Assembly (NCBI RefSeq): GCF_000715075.1
Contig: NC_134084.1
Coordinates: 100,482,411-100,546,410, forward strand
Direction: 5' to 3'
Length of the DNA: 64,000 nucleotides
DNA from: Nicotiana tabacum
Lineage: Eukaryota > Streptophyta > Magnoliopsida > Solanales > Solanaceae
Below are positions 23,061-35,337 of the stretch, piece by piece (the first letter of the stretch is position 1; every line of letters begins with the position of its first letter). The notes beneath the pieces are model-generated. The model was given only the letters and a program-made list of their open reading frames with translations, did not search any database and was not told the origin of the DNA. Position numbers and translations under genes: made by a program.

Positions 23061-23729
23061 AAATCCAGCAAGTTAAATTGGCCTAAAAATGGCCCGAAAC
23101 CATTCCGAAACTCACCCGAGCCCCTCGGGACTCTAACCAAATATGCCAACATGTCTTAAAACATCATCCAAACTTGCTCCAATCATCACAACACCTCAAC
23201 TAACACTAAAATCATCGAATTACATCGAATTCAAGCCTAAGTTCTTTTAAAACTTCCAAAACACGCATTCGATCAAAAACCCAACCAAACCACGTCCGAA
23301 TGACCTAAAATTTTGCACACACATCACAAATGACATAAGAAAGCTACAACAACTCTCGGAATTCCATTCCGACCATCAGATAAAAATCTCACCTATCAAA
23401 CGGAATTCGCCAAAATACTAACTTCGCCAATTCAAGCCTAATTCTACACCGGACCTCCAAAATTACTTCCGATCACACTCCTAAGTCACAAATCATCCCC
23501 CGAAGCTAACCGAATCATCGGTATTCAAATCCGAGCCCTCTAACACATAAGTCAACGTCCGGTTGACTTTTCCAAAACAAACCTTCCTTAAAGAGACTAA
23601 GTGTCTCATTTCCTACTAAAACCAATCCAAATCAACTCGTTCATACCCAACACTGATAATGAAGCATAAAGAAATAGGAAATGGGGAAAACGGGGCATAA
23701 CTCACGAGACGACGGGTCGGGTCGTCACA

Positions 23730-23762
23730 TCCTCCCCAACTTAAACAAACGCTCATCCTCGA
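23730..23762 (-). other. Polypurine tract region of the LARD
   Basis: The minus strand reads GAGGATGAGCGTTTGTTTAA then GTTGGGGAGGA, directly before the LTR. Chromovirus 1 has the closely similar GAGGATGAATGTTTGTTTAA then GAGGGGAGGA. Confidence 0.8.
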
Positions 23763-26700
23763 GTGTACCCAGAGTTGTCTTAGAAGCCAACCAATAGCTG
23801 AACGACTTTACCAAGAATATACCCGTGGGTGATCCCACACTACCCTATCTCGCATAGGTCCGATAACATAACATAGGTGAAATTTCACAATCCATCTAGT
23901 CCATAAACCATAGAAACACACTGCACCTTCCGAAATCATACACACGATTGGAACTTCACATCCATACTCAGAATAAGACCAAACCAGCTGTAATAACCCA
24001 TACCTGCAACATCAGGTGCAATTATCTGATATACCACATAACTCAGACACTCGGAACGATAATTTCTATTCACAATAGCTGCACATAATAATCGAATATC
24101 GATAGGAAACCTCTTAACAACTAAAGCATCATTCCAACACTTTCACATACTGCCAATGATAAAGGAAACACGTAATAAATCATAACCATTTCCTATGTCA
24201 ACCATTCATGAAGTCATTTCTCTCCTGGTAATTACCATAGCAAATGTTGAACGAACCTCAATATTTACCCATCACACATACTGAAATCGAATCCGTTCGC
24301 ATTCATTAATGATTTCAACTATTTCTTCTGACCAAACACACTACTCAGGTGACATGACACATCAATACATGCCTAAGCCACAACTTGCATAATACGTGCA
24401 CCGATAAGAAACGGTCCGAACATACTCAATTCATGAAAATGACTCAACTGAGAGAGTTGTACCTCAAACTCACCAGTACTGCCACAACACAAGGCTGAGA
24501 CCCTGTCTCACATCATAGAAACAGGACACACAAATTTGACCCGCAATGTCATGTTTCCACAGAGCTTTGTTGCAACGCGCGTTCCTATCCAAATACTACT
24601 CCACAGGAAACACCTCAAGTCACTATGCTTGAAATCGCCAACCATGCTCAATTGATGTCTGGTGCCAAAGCAAATTATTACACCCATGGTGAAACAAATA
24701 ACACACACCACGCAAACCTGATAGAACATAACTGGTACGCTATTCACTGAGCAACACCTAATTACTCATCCCGCTCGACTTTCACAACTACAACTCCTAT
24801 CGGAGCCAGACGATCCGGTGCCCGACACCAAATTAATACCGAAATCAACAACCTCGCCCGGCGACATGCCTAGCCATATGAAACTCATCTGAAAAGTCCC
24901 CCAACACCGGAACTGAATTAATGATAGCAACCTTTGCACTGACATCCATCACGAATGCCCAAATAAGAAAGCAATCCTTCCCAACCGTCCGCTGGTCCTT
25001 TGAAATATAAACCACTCTTCTAGAACATAATCCAATTCACTTTATCACTCAACCCGTGCCATTTTCGGTATTGCCCGTAGCGTAATAGTTCAGAATCACT
25101 CAACACTAAGACAACCAGTCTAAATTCCGACATCACATCCAAAATCTAACATACCAGCAAACAAAGATCCACTCGAGCCTCCAAATCCCGATTGCCGCTA
25201 AACGGTGCCGAATACACACGATCCACCACCACAACCTAGCCTGTACATGAGAACTCCTAGTCTCCAACTCCAAATGGCATACATATCATCATACCTGATT
25301 CCAGTTTCCACCGTGTCAAATACATGCACACTTTTGATACCAAATCATTCCACGACAGATACTCAAAATTTCCCTGTGCTACCAAGCAAACCCGAATACC
25401 ACTAGTGGACCCACCAAGAACATGCCGCAATACTACCGAAATATCATCAGTGTAATCACATTACCTTTTTCTGAGACATATACTCTCATCAAATCACTTC
25501 CAATTAGCAATATCATTTCCTTAATCATCTAAAGATCATTCACCCTGATCATCTGAAGCTCAGTTCTCTAATCACCTAAATCTACCCGTACCGCCTAAGA
25601 ATGTTATGAATTTCCATTCAGAACTGAACTGTAACCTTACACACGCAAATCTCAACCCTTCACAACATATCGCATATACCATACCATCCTAAGGTAACAT
25701 GAGGACTTCACCTCCTTTCCGAATCATGAACGTTTACGTACTCAACTAGTCAAGAACTTCCATTGATCCCATCTAGAAGAAAAATCATTACACATCCCAT
25801 GCTCTGCATGACATACATAGGTCTTGTTCAAATTCTTACAATACCGATACGACGGATGAGATTTGTATAAATTCATAACACCGCCGAATCAATAATTCAT
25901 TGGGTCTATACTTCTGGCAAGAACTATCACCTCATTCTGAACCAAACAATGGTCTTAACCCCTTAATTTAATTCATATACTTAGATTGCACTGATCTCGA
26001 ATTCAATGACCTCGTATCACCCATTACGAACTGCTCAGGCAATAAGCCACCCCAGATATAATCAAAAGCCGCATATGATGCCCCAATATGCCAACAGGAT
26101 ACCAATTCGAACGCGATACAAAAAAAAAAGAAAACGAACTCTGGAAGGAATTACCAATCCCACGCACTAATACGGACTTTCCTTAGAAAACAGGAAACAA
26201 GACATACAAAATAACATATAGAAAACTATACTCAACATCACACTGTTGCAAACTTCATACTTGGTTTACATCTTTAATCAATCAAGTGATCACATGCCAC
26301 ACTTATATAAACTTCCCGTAGGACACACTCCCACAACCTACCACAACAATATCTGGAGCGTACATCCAAACCACTGGTCGCACTAACGCTAAAGAGAGAT
26401 CAAGAATTGTTAACCAGGACGCAAAACCCTTTTTACAAAACACCGATCTTAGGTGACGCTAAAGACAATACCAACTTACCTTAAACATCGAAACTTATCT
26501 CCCGCTCATCCGAGCTCATGACATCTTGCCAAAAATTTTCCTTCACTCGTGCCATTCTCGGCCGAATTTCCACAACCAGAACTGATTCACCAGCATGCAT
26601 CAAATCGAAACTAACATAGTACATAACCGCACAATCTGCTAACCAATAACAAGCTCCCCAACTTGGCTCGAAGCCATAGATCACAACATACTATACTCAT

Positions 26701-27520
26701 AATGCATATACTCCATTGTTGCCTCAATACCATAGTGAGATTAAACTCGATCCTTCATAAGCTTGTGGAAACACAAGTCATTTAGAATTTTTAACTCTTC
26801 TGCAAATCTCGTATTCACTCACACAACAGTTAAGCCCACTCTCTAGGCAATCCAATTTAGATTTCAACACATTTTATTCACTTGCAATTGAGGTCTTCTA
26901 ATAGATAACATAAGGATAACACAACTTTAGAACACCCCGCAGGAGATGACCCACCTGCTTTGCCCCCAACTAACATTTCTGCATACCTTCCACCGCCATA
27001 AGCATTACGTAGTCACTTGATCTTCCTGAGTCTGTACTCATACCGCAACATGAAATTTACTTCACTCCCAACTAGGAGACATGAAAAGATTCTTCACACG
27101 CCCATAACTCGGGCTATAACTTGAATCACGATGGACTTCAAGCATCTATTAGTTCTTCCATCATTCAGCAGACCCTTCTCGTCGCTTCCAAATCATATAG
27201 ATACGCCTCGCAGTACTAACATACTCATCATATAGCCACAACCATCATTTCCACTAACAAGGACACTACCGAACATATAAGTTCAAAAACACTTGTTCAC
27301 ACAATCAGCACCCCGGCGCTCCCGCCATAGGCAAAGATCCAACATCAAGTCCTCCAGACTGGCCCACCATAAACTCACAAAGATAACACTTCGCCCCTCG
27401 ATCGGGGAATCACAAGCCATCGAGGCACATCTGATACTGAGCGCCCATGCGCGCATACAAACACGTGGAAGGAATTTCAAAAGTTTCTTTTCAAGATGAA
27501 TCAAGACGCACGATATGAAT
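23763..27520. other. LARD interior, no gene seen
   Basis: About 3.76 kb with no retroelement protein motif on either strand. Composition is A/C-rich on the plus strand. The longest frames (24508-24747 minus, 26481-26684 minus, 27283-27504 minus, 27293-27499 plus) have no recognisable domain; the last two overlap on opposite strands. The origin of this core is unknown. Confidence 0.7.
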
Positions 27521-27640
27521 TCAAGAATGTGAAGTTTTCCTAAAGGTTCTGCAGCCTCTTGAGGATAAATACAGACGTCTCCGTACCAATCCGTGAGACT
27601 CTAATAAACCGGCTCATGACTCGCGAGACCAAGTAACCTA
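27521..27640 (-). other. LARD leader, shared with chromovirus 1
   Basis: On the minus strand it reads AGGCTGCAGAACCTTTAGGA and CTTCACATTCTTGAATTC, closely like 19848-19890 of chromovirus 1. Similarity ends before the position where chromovirus gag begins. Confidence 0.75.
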
Positions 27641-27654
27641 GGCTCTGATACCAA
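27641..27654 (-). other. Primer-binding site of the LARD
   Basis: The minus strand reads TTGGTATCAGAGCC, two bases from the LTR. It is an initiator-Met-type PBS and is intact. Confidence 0.88.
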
Positions 27655-27656
27655 CT

Positions 27657-30600
27657 TGTCACGACCCCAACCCCGGTCATGATGGCGCCCAACACACTGC
27701 TAGGCAAGCCCGACCATTCAATAACATTATCCCAAATTCTTATTCAGATTATAGATAAATATCACAAAGAATTTACTAAGTCATTACATTCAAGTGTATA
27801 ATTAATAATAAAATCTGTGAAGTTCAATTAAAATACCACACCATAGCCCAATAGACTCCGGTGTCACGAATATGAGCCTCTAATACAGAATATCCACCTA
27901 TTACAAGTCTGTCTAGGAAATATACAGAATAAAAGATAGAGATAGATGGGAGAGATCAAGGCTGCGAACGCCATGCAGCTACCTCGATACTCCCGGATAC
28001 TGCTGCTCAGCTAAACAAATCCTCACTCAGCTAGTAGTGTACCTGGATCTGCACACAAGGTGCATGGAGTAATGTGAGTACTCTGACCCAGTGAGTAATA
28101 AACATAAATAAAGGATGAGAATAAGAAATCATGGAAAAATACAAAGTAAACTATAACTCGCAGTTTAGAACAACAAATAGTGAAGCAACAAGTGAATTAA
28201 GTTAGAGTACCAAATACTGAGACAGGTATAACAGATAAAAACAAATGCATGAGTGCAATGCAATGCATATGATGGTACACTCTAGTACCCACTGCGGCGT
28301 GCAGCCCGAGCCATCCATTTATTTATCATCGACGGCGCTCACTGGGGGTGTGTGCAGACTTCGGAGGGGCTCCTACAGCCCAAGCGCAATATCAAGCCAT
28401 CTCGTGGCATCAAATCTAGGCCCTCAGCCTCATATCAATCTCAATATAATCAACCAGGCTATCGGCCTCAATATCAATGTACTCAACCAGGCTCTCGGCC
28501 ACAATATCAATGTAATAATGCTGCGACGTGCAGCCCGATCCATGCTCAGTCCATAAACCATCATATGCCCCTTGGACATTTGTAAAACAGTAGTTCTCAG
28601 CCCGAAATATCATTTAAAAATACCATTTGAGTTTTCAAATCTTAGAAAGATGACTGAGTTTGCAAAACAGTATTTAAAAACCTTGGACTGAGATCAAATG
28701 AAATGCATGTATGCGAAAACAGTGATGTCAATCCCTGAAGGATTCAAATAATTGGCATGAAGCCCAAATGTAACAGTTAAATCCAAGTAAGGATGATTCT
28801 CAATTTAGTTCAAGTAGAAAACACGGTAAAAACATCTTTCGGGACAGGCCAAGTCACAATCCCCAATGGTGATCTACCCCACGCCCGTTATCCGGCATTC
28901 AAGTCACCTCAATATAGCATTACGATGTGAAATTCCGTGGTTTCAAACCCTCAGGACATCATTTACATCAATTACTCACCTCGAACCGGCTACTTCTTTA
29001 GCTCGCGACACCTTTGCCCCTTGAATTGGCCTCCACGTGCGTTGAATCTATCCAAAATCAGAACGAATATGTCATAATATGTTAAGGGAACAAAGCCCAA
29101 TCAAAACAATCAAAAATACCAAAATTCTCAAAATTAGCAAAAACCCGAGCAAAATACTACTCCACAATGCCTTTTCCTCTCAAATTGACCTCCGAATGCC
29201 TCGAATATAGCCACAATAATTCGATTCAATCAATAAAAATTATAGGAATTAATTCCATATGGAATTCTACACTTTCCATTAAAAATCCGAAATTGCACTC
29301 AAAATTCGCCCGTGGGGCCTGCGTCTCGGAATTCGGGCAAACTTATAAAATCCGACAACCCATTCCAATATGAGTTCAGCCATACCAAAATTATCAAATT
29401 CTGACAACAACTCGACCTCCAAATCTTAATTTTTCATTTTTGGAAGATTTTGCAAAAATCTTGATTTCTAACATTTAAATCCTAATTAAACGATGAAAAT
29501 AACCATGGATTTATGTAATATAAACACTTTGGAGTATAGGACACTTACTTGAGTTGAAATCGTGAAGAACACCTCAAAATCGCCCAAGAACCGAGCTCCA
29601 AAAATCCCAAAACGAAAATAAAGAAATCAGCATTTTTGGTCCTTAAGTTTCTGTCCGCCCGTCACTAAAAGTCTCGTTTCGTCACTAAAAGTCCACCAGA
29701 GATAGCTTTACCAACCATATTCAATCGATCATAACTTTCTGTACAAATGTCCGAATGTCAAATGGTTAAAATTTCTGGAAACTAGAATACAACGGCTACA
29801 ACTTTCATGTTTTATACATTTTCCGATTCCTTACATATTTCGAGATATAAGCTTCTAAATTAGCCTCCTTGCATCAGAAATTTCTGGGAAATTTCAAAAC
29901 AGCTTTACTAGCCCTTATTCAATCAATTATAACTTTCTGTACAAATATCCAAATGATGAATGGTTTATATTTCTGGCAACTAGAATATAAGGGCTACAAC
30001 TTTCATGTTTTATACATTTTCCGATTCCATATAGATTACGAGATATAAGCTTCCAAATTATGCTCCTCGCATCATAATTTTCGAACCTTGCTGTCAAAAA
30101 TCCAGCAAGTTAAATTGGCCTAAAAATGGGCCGAAACCATTCCGAAACTCACCCGAACCCCTCGTGACTCTAACCAAATATGCCAACATGTCTTATAACA
30201 TCATCCAAACTTGCTCCAATCATCACAACACCTCGCCTAACACTAAAATCATTGAATTACATCGAATTCAAGCCTAAGTTCTTTTAAAACTTCCAAAACA
30301 CGCATTCGATCAAAAACCCAACCAAACCACGTCCGAATAACCTGAAATTTTGCACACACATCACAAATGACATAACGAAGCTACAACAACTCTCGGAATT
30401 CCATTCTGACCCTCAGATCAAAATCTCACCTATCAACCGGAATTCGCCAAAATACTAACTTCGCTAATTCAAGCCTAATTTTACACCGAACCTCCAAAAT
30501 TACTTCTGACCATACTCCTAAGTCACAAATCATCCCCCAAAGCTAACCGAATCATCGGGATTCAAATCCGAGCCCTCTAACACATAAGTCAATGTCCGGT

Positions 30601-30767
30601 TGACTTTTCCAAAACAAACCTTCCTTAAAGAGACTAAGTGTCTCATTTCCTACTAAAACTAATCCAAATCAACTCGTTCACACCCAACACTGATAATGAA
30701 GCATAAAGAAATAGGAAATGGGGAAAACGGGGCGGTAACTCACGAGACGACGGGTCGGGTCGTCACA
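27657..30767 (-). repeat. 5' LTR of the LARD
   Basis: Matches 20605-23729 along its length with scattered substitutions. It ends (plus strand) GGGTCGTCACA followed by the duplication GTAGG. It has two rather than three CGTCACTAAAAGTC repeats. Confidence 0.9.
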
Positions 30768-30772
30768 GTAGG

Positions 30773-31276
30773 CCTGTTGATGTAACGCCTCTTACCTAGC
30801 AGCAGTTCTCCTTTCTCTTTTTGGAGAAGTATTTGCCACAGTCCCGCAGGGAGGAGCTGCATTGGCAGTTCAAGCAGTTGCGATAGGGAGATATGACTGT
30901 GACGCAGTATGAGATGAGGTTCTCAGAGTTAGCTCGTCATGCTATTTGGTTGGTTTCTATGGATAGAGAGAGGATCAGGAGGTTCGTTGATGGCCTCAAA
31001 TATCAACTTCTGATTCTCATGACCAGGGAGAGGGTGTCAGGTGCTACTTTTAGGAGGTTGGTGATATCGCTCGTGAGATTGAGTTAGTTCGTCGCCAGGA
31101 GCGAGAGGAGAGGGAGGCCAAGAGGCCTCGGGGATCTGGTAGTTTTGAGGGTGCTCCTTCGAGAGGTCAGTTTTAGCATGGAAAAGGCCGACCATTCAGC
31201 CAGCTCGCCCAATTCATCATGGGGAATCATCAGGGTCATTCATCACTTAGCGCCCTACTAGCCCAGAGTTCGTCTC
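30773..31276 (+). pseudogene. gag: gag of chromovirus 1, 3' part
   Basis: Continues the split gag after the GTAGG duplication. It encodes EKYLPQSRREELHWQFKQLR, a stop, then TQYEMRFSELARHA and RIRRFVDGL, the conserved end of the chromovirus gag domain (open frame 30893-31087). A frameshift after RVSGATFRRLV and further stops follow. The Ser/Gln-rich linker to the zinc knuckle lies near 31180-31290. Confidence 0.85.
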
Positions 31277-32977
31277 GTGCTCCATCAGTTCATTCAGGGT
31301 TTTTCCCTACCAGATCCTTTTGTTGGTCATTCCTGTGACAGAGGTTCCCTTCAGTTCCCGTCCCCCATATTAGGGAGTTGTTACGAGTGTGGAGAGTTTG
31401 GATATAAGAGGAGGCAGTGTCCTCATTTTTTTAAGAGTCTATCTCGGCAGAGGAGCCAGCCCTCGGCTTCAGCTCCAGTTACTTCACCACCCGCTCAGGC
31501 AACTAGGGCTGGGGTCCAGTCAGCTAGAAGTTGGCCCAGAGGAGGAGGTCGATCAGGTGGTAGTCAGGCCCATTTCTATGCACTCCTAGCCAGACCAGAT
31601 GCTATGATTACATGTATTGTCTCAGTTTGCCACAGAGATGCCTCTATATTATTTTATCATGTTTCCACCTTTTCATATGTATCATCATTTTTTGCTCGTT
31701 ATTTGGATACGCCCCGTGAGTCTCATGTTTCATCTGTTTATGTATCTACTTCGGTGGACGATACTATAGTTGTGGACTGTGTATATCGGTTATGTGTGGT
31801 GACCATTGGGGGTCCAGAGACCCGAGCGGATCTTTTGCTACTTTGTATGGTGGATTTTGATGTGATTTTATGCATGGATTGTCTATCTCCGTGTCGGGCT
31901 ATATTGGACTATCATGCTAAGACACTGACGTTGGCTATGCCAGGTGTGCCACGGATTGAGTGGCGAGGTTCGATCAATTTTGTTCCCAGTAGGGTGATTT
32001 TATTTCTGAAGGCCCAGCGGATGGTTGGGAAGGGTTATCTTTCATACTTAGCCTTTGTGAGGGATGTTATTGTAGAGGCTCCTAGTATTGATTTTGTTCC
32101 TATTATGAGGGATTTTCCCGATGTGTTTCCTGCAAACCTACCAGGCATGCCCCCGGACAGGGATATTGATTTTGGTATTGACCTGGTGCCGGGCACTCAG
32201 CCCATCTCTATTCCACCGTATCGTATGGCTCTAGGGAAGTTGAAAGAGTTGAAGAAGCAACTTCAGGAACTCCTTGATAAGGGATTTATTCGGCCTAGTG
32301 TTTCGCCGTGTGGTGCTCCTGTTTTATTTGTAAAGAAAAAGGATGGCACGATGAGTATGTGCATTGATTACAAGCAGTTGAACAAGGTTACAATTAAGAA
32401 AAAGTATCCCCTACCTCGCATTGATGATTTATTTGACCAGCTTCAGGGAGCAAGGGTATTCTCCAAGATTGATCTCCATTCAGGGTATCACCAGTTGAAG
32501 ATCAGGGACTCGGATATTCTTAAGACAGCTTTCAGGACCCGATATGGTCACTATGAGTTCTTTGTGATGTCTTTTGGGCTGACCAATTCCCCAACAACAT
32601 TCATACATTTGATGAATAGCGTGTTTCGGCCATATCTCGACTTGTTTTTCATATTTTTCATTAACGATATTCATGTGTACTCACATAGTCAGGAGGAGCA
32701 CGCAGAGCATTTGAGAGTTGTGTTACAGAGATTGAGGGAGGAGAAGCTTTATGCAAAGTTCTCCAATTGTGAGTTTTGGCTCAGTTCAGTGGCATTCTTG
32801 GGACACGTGGTGTCCAGTGAAGGTATTCAGGTTGATCCGAAGAAGATAGAGGCAATTCAAAGTTGGCCCAGACTGTCCTCAGCTACAGAGATTCGCAACT
32901 TTCTTGGTTTGGCAGCTACAGAGACCGTCCGTTCTTTCAGGGATTTTTATCTATTGCATCACCCTTTACCAAATTGA
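31277..32977 (+). pseudogene. pol: Chromovirus 1 zinc knuckle, protease and reverse transcriptase
   Basis: A 566-residue open frame, the longest in the window. Residues ~36-52 hold a knuckle with the His replaced by Tyr ([14 protein letters not shown]). Residues ~100-230 are the aspartic protease, where the catalytic D-S/T-G triplet is lost ([12 protein letters not shown]) though the second half ([10 protein letters not shown]) remains. Residues ~290-530 are reverse transcriptase: [51 protein letters not shown]. The catalytic FIDD box reads FIND. After [18 protein letters not shown] the frame shifts near 32920, so the last ~20 residues are not RT. The frame is long but the enzymes are dead. 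Confidence 0.9.
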
Positions 32978-33503
32978 CTCAGAAGGGTGCTCCTTTCATG
33001 TGGTCGGATGAGTGTAAGGCGAGCTTTCAGAAGCTCAAGACTGCCTTGACCATGAATCCAGTATTAGTTTTGCCATTAGCTTCAGGTTCATACACCGTGT
33101 ATTGTGATGCTTCGAGAGTTGTTATTGGGTGTGTGTTGATGCAGGGGATAGAGTTATTGCTTATGCTTCTCGTCAATTGAAGACCCATGAGAAGAACTAC
33201 CATGTTCATGATTTGGAGTTGGTTGCCATTGTTAACGCGTTGAAGATTTGGAGGCATTATTTGTATGGTGTGTCTTGTGAGGTGTTTACTGATAATTGTA
33301 GCCTCCAACACTTGTTTAAACAAAAGGATCTCAATTTGAGGCAACGGAGATGGTTGGAGCTGCTAAAGGATTATGATAATGCTATCTTGTACCATCCGGG
33401 AAAGTCCAATGTGGTGGTCGATGCCTTGAGTAGGAAGGCGGTGAGTATGGGGAGTTTGGCGTATATTCCCATTGGGGAGAGACCTCTTGCAGTTGACGTT
33501 TAG
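32930..33503 (+). pseudogene. pol: Chromovirus 1 RNase H
   Basis: Two frames joined by a frameshift near 33140. The first encodes the end of RT and the start of RNase H ([33 protein letters not shown]). The second (from about 33145) encodes [48 protein letters not shown] and VVVDALSRK. The Asp residues in CDAS, FTD and VDALSR are present. A stop at 33501-33503 ends the open stretch. Confidence 0.88.
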
Positions 33504-33506
33504 GCC

Positions 33507-33911
33507 TTGACCAATCGGTTCATGAGGCTGGATATTTTAGAGCCTAGTCGGGTATTGACTTGTGTGATTTCTCGGTCTTCTTTATTTGATCTCATCAGAG
33601 AGTGCCGGTATGATGATCCTCATTTGCTTGTTCTTAAGTATAGAGTTCAGATATTGGAGGACATGTTGTGCGCTTTTGTGGTTGACTTTGGTGGTTCATG
33701 GGATCAGTTTCTACCGCTCGCAGAGTTTGCTTACAACAATAGTTATCAGTCGAGTATTCAGATGGCTCCATATAAAGCTTTATATGGGAGGCGATGTAGA
33801 TCTCCAGTTGGTTGGTTTAATCCCGGCAAGGCTAGGCTTCTGGGTACAGACTTGGTGCAGGATGCTTTAGACAAGGTGAAGGTGATTCAGGAAAGGCTTC
33901 GTACACCGTAG
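33507..33911 (+). pseudogene. pol: Chromovirus 1 integrase remnant with internal deletion
   Basis: A 134-residue frame jumps from the pre-integrase segment (SSLFDLIRECRYDDPHLLVL) straight to the end of the catalytic core ([48 protein letters not shown]). Compared with chromovirus 2 (47610-48241), about 627 bp are missing between two copies of TTCAG; one copy remains at 33646-33650. The lost part holds the HHCC zinc-binding domain and the first catalytic Asp residues. The deletion is a multiple of three, so the frame stays open across it. Confidence 0.9.
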
Positions 33912-34423
33912 TCGAGGCAAAAGAGTTATACTGACAGGAAGGTTCGTGATGTGTCTTATATGGTTGGGGAGAAGGTGCTACTGAAGGTTTCACCCATGAA
34001 AGGTGTTATGAGATTTGGAAAGAAGGGGAAGTTGAGTCCTCGGTTCATTGGGCCTTTTGAGGTACTTCGGAGGATTGGGGAGGTAGCTTATGAGCTTGAT
34101 TTGCCACCCAGCTAATCAAGTGTGCATCCGGTATTTCATGTTTCTATGCTCCTGATGTATATTGGCGATCTGTCTCATGTTTTAGATTTTAGCACGGTTC
34201 AGTTAGAGGGAGATTTGATTTATGATATGGAGCCAGTGGCTATTTTGGAGCGTCAGGTCCGAAAGTTGAGATCAAAGGATATAGCTTCAGTGAAAGTGCA
34301 GTGGAGGGGTCGGCCCGTGGAGGAGGCTACTTGGGAGATCGAGCGGGAGATGCAGAGAAGATATCCTAACCTATTTGATGCTTCAGGTATGTTTCTTGAC
34401 TCCTTCGAGGATGAATGTTTGTT
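33912..34423 (+). pseudogene. pol: Chromovirus 1 integrase C-terminus and chromodomain
   Basis: After a stop at 33909-33911, the same frame encodes a GPY/F-type region (GEKVLLKVSPMKGVMRFGKK, LSPRFIGPFEVLRRIGEVAY). Another stop near 34114 is followed by VHPVFHVSML. The chromodomain follows (VAILERQVRKLRSKDIASVK, VQWRGRPVEEATWEIE, RRYPNLF). Chromodomains of this group are known to direct integration to heterochromatin. The open frame 34122-34634 runs on into the LTR. Confidence 0.88.
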
Positions 34424-34436
34424 TAAGAGGGGAGGA
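34424..34436 (+). other. Polypurine tract of chromovirus 1
   Basis: TAAGAGGGGAGGA immediately before the 3' LTR. Confidence 0.8.
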
Positions 34437-35138
34437 TATAACGACTCGGCCGGTCGTTTCATGAGTTACTGCTCCATTTCCCCTATTTTATGCTTCATTA
34501 TATCTTGTTCAGTTGTACTGTATGGTATCGAGTTGGTTGGATCGAGGTTCGGAATGGTTTTGGAGAGGTTTGAGACACTTAGTCTCTTAAGTTGGTCATT
34601 TAGTTGGAAAAGTCAACCAGAAGTTGACTTGTAAGTAATCGATCTCAGAATTTGTTTTTTATGATTCAGATAGATTCTTGAGGTGATTTGGGACTTAGGA
34701 GCGTGATCGGAATGTAATTTGGAGGTTCGTGGTAGATTTAGGCTTGAATTGGTGAAATTGAAATTTTGGCGTTTTCCGGTTGATAGTGGAAATTTTGATA
34801 TCGAGGTCGGAATGGAATTATGGAAGTTGCAGTGGGTCTGTTGTGTTGTTTATGACGTGTGTGCAAAATTTCAGGTCATTCGGACGAGATTTGATAGACT
34901 TTTTGATCAAAAGCGAAATTCAGAAGTTTTTGGAATCCTTAGGCTTGAATCCGAGGGTATTTTTGTTGATTCGATGTTGTTTTAGGTGTTTTGAAGATTG
35001 GTATAAGTTTGGTTAGTGCTATATGACTTGTTCGTACTTTTGGTTGAGGTCTCAGGGGCCTCGAGGTGATTTCGGATGGTTGACGGGAGGTTGAGAGTTA
35101 GAATTGTGTCAGCTGAAGCTGCTGAAATTGCTGTCATA

Positions 35139-35337
35139 ATCGCACTTGCGGATTGGGGACCGTAGAAGCGAAAGAGTGGGCACAGATGCGGAAATGGGTG
35201 AGAGGAGTTGAAGGCGCAAGTGCGGAAGGTTGATCGCACCTACGAGACTGCAAGTGCGGCTTATGGAGTTTAAGTGGAAACCAGGTGTGGTAAAGGGATC
35301 ACAGGTACGAAAACCCTAGGTCAGAAGTTATATAAAC
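35139..35337 (+). promoter_or_regulatory. GC-rich block and TATA box of the 3' LTR
   Basis: Decayed CGCACTTGCG, GCGCAAGTGCGGAAGG and CGCACCTACG units followed by GTTATATAAACCCC. It is the equivalent of 17455-17708, with fewer intact units. Confidence 0.55.

Larger units (their letters stand above)
20605..23729 (-). repeat. 3' LTR of the LARD
   Basis: Plus strand runs TGTCACGACCCC to GTCGGGTCGTCACA; read on the minus strand it starts TGTGACGACCCG. It contains two GGCGTGCAGCCCGA motifs (the inverted form of the chromovirus hairpin motif), ~30-bp CAACCAGGCTCTCGGCCTCA repeats at 21395-21470, three CGTCACTAAAAGTC repeats near 22611-22656, and a ~197-bp tandem duplication at 22668-23060. Confidence 0.9.
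20605..30767 (-). mobile_element. LARD-like non-autonomous LTR element nested in chromovirus 1 gag
   Basis: Two LTRs of 3,125 and 3,111 bp flank a 3.9 kb interior, with PPT next to the left LTR and iMet-type PBS next to the right LTR, giving minus orientation. A perfect 5-bp duplication GTAGG lies at 20600-20604 and 30768-30772. The interior shows no gag, RT or integrase motif. The first ~120 bp after the PBS and the ~30 bp before the 3' LTR resemble the corresponding parts of chromovirus 1. It therefore looks like a chromovirus relative that kept its cis sequences and lost or replaced its coding core, as in LARD elements. The two LTRs differ by scattered changes and small indels, so it is not brand new. 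Confidence 0.92.

Noticed and set aside
27283..27504. Overlapping 68-73 residue frames on opposite strands in the LARD interior
   Set aside because: No domain, no conserved start context, and mutual overlap; likely chance in a GC-richer patch.
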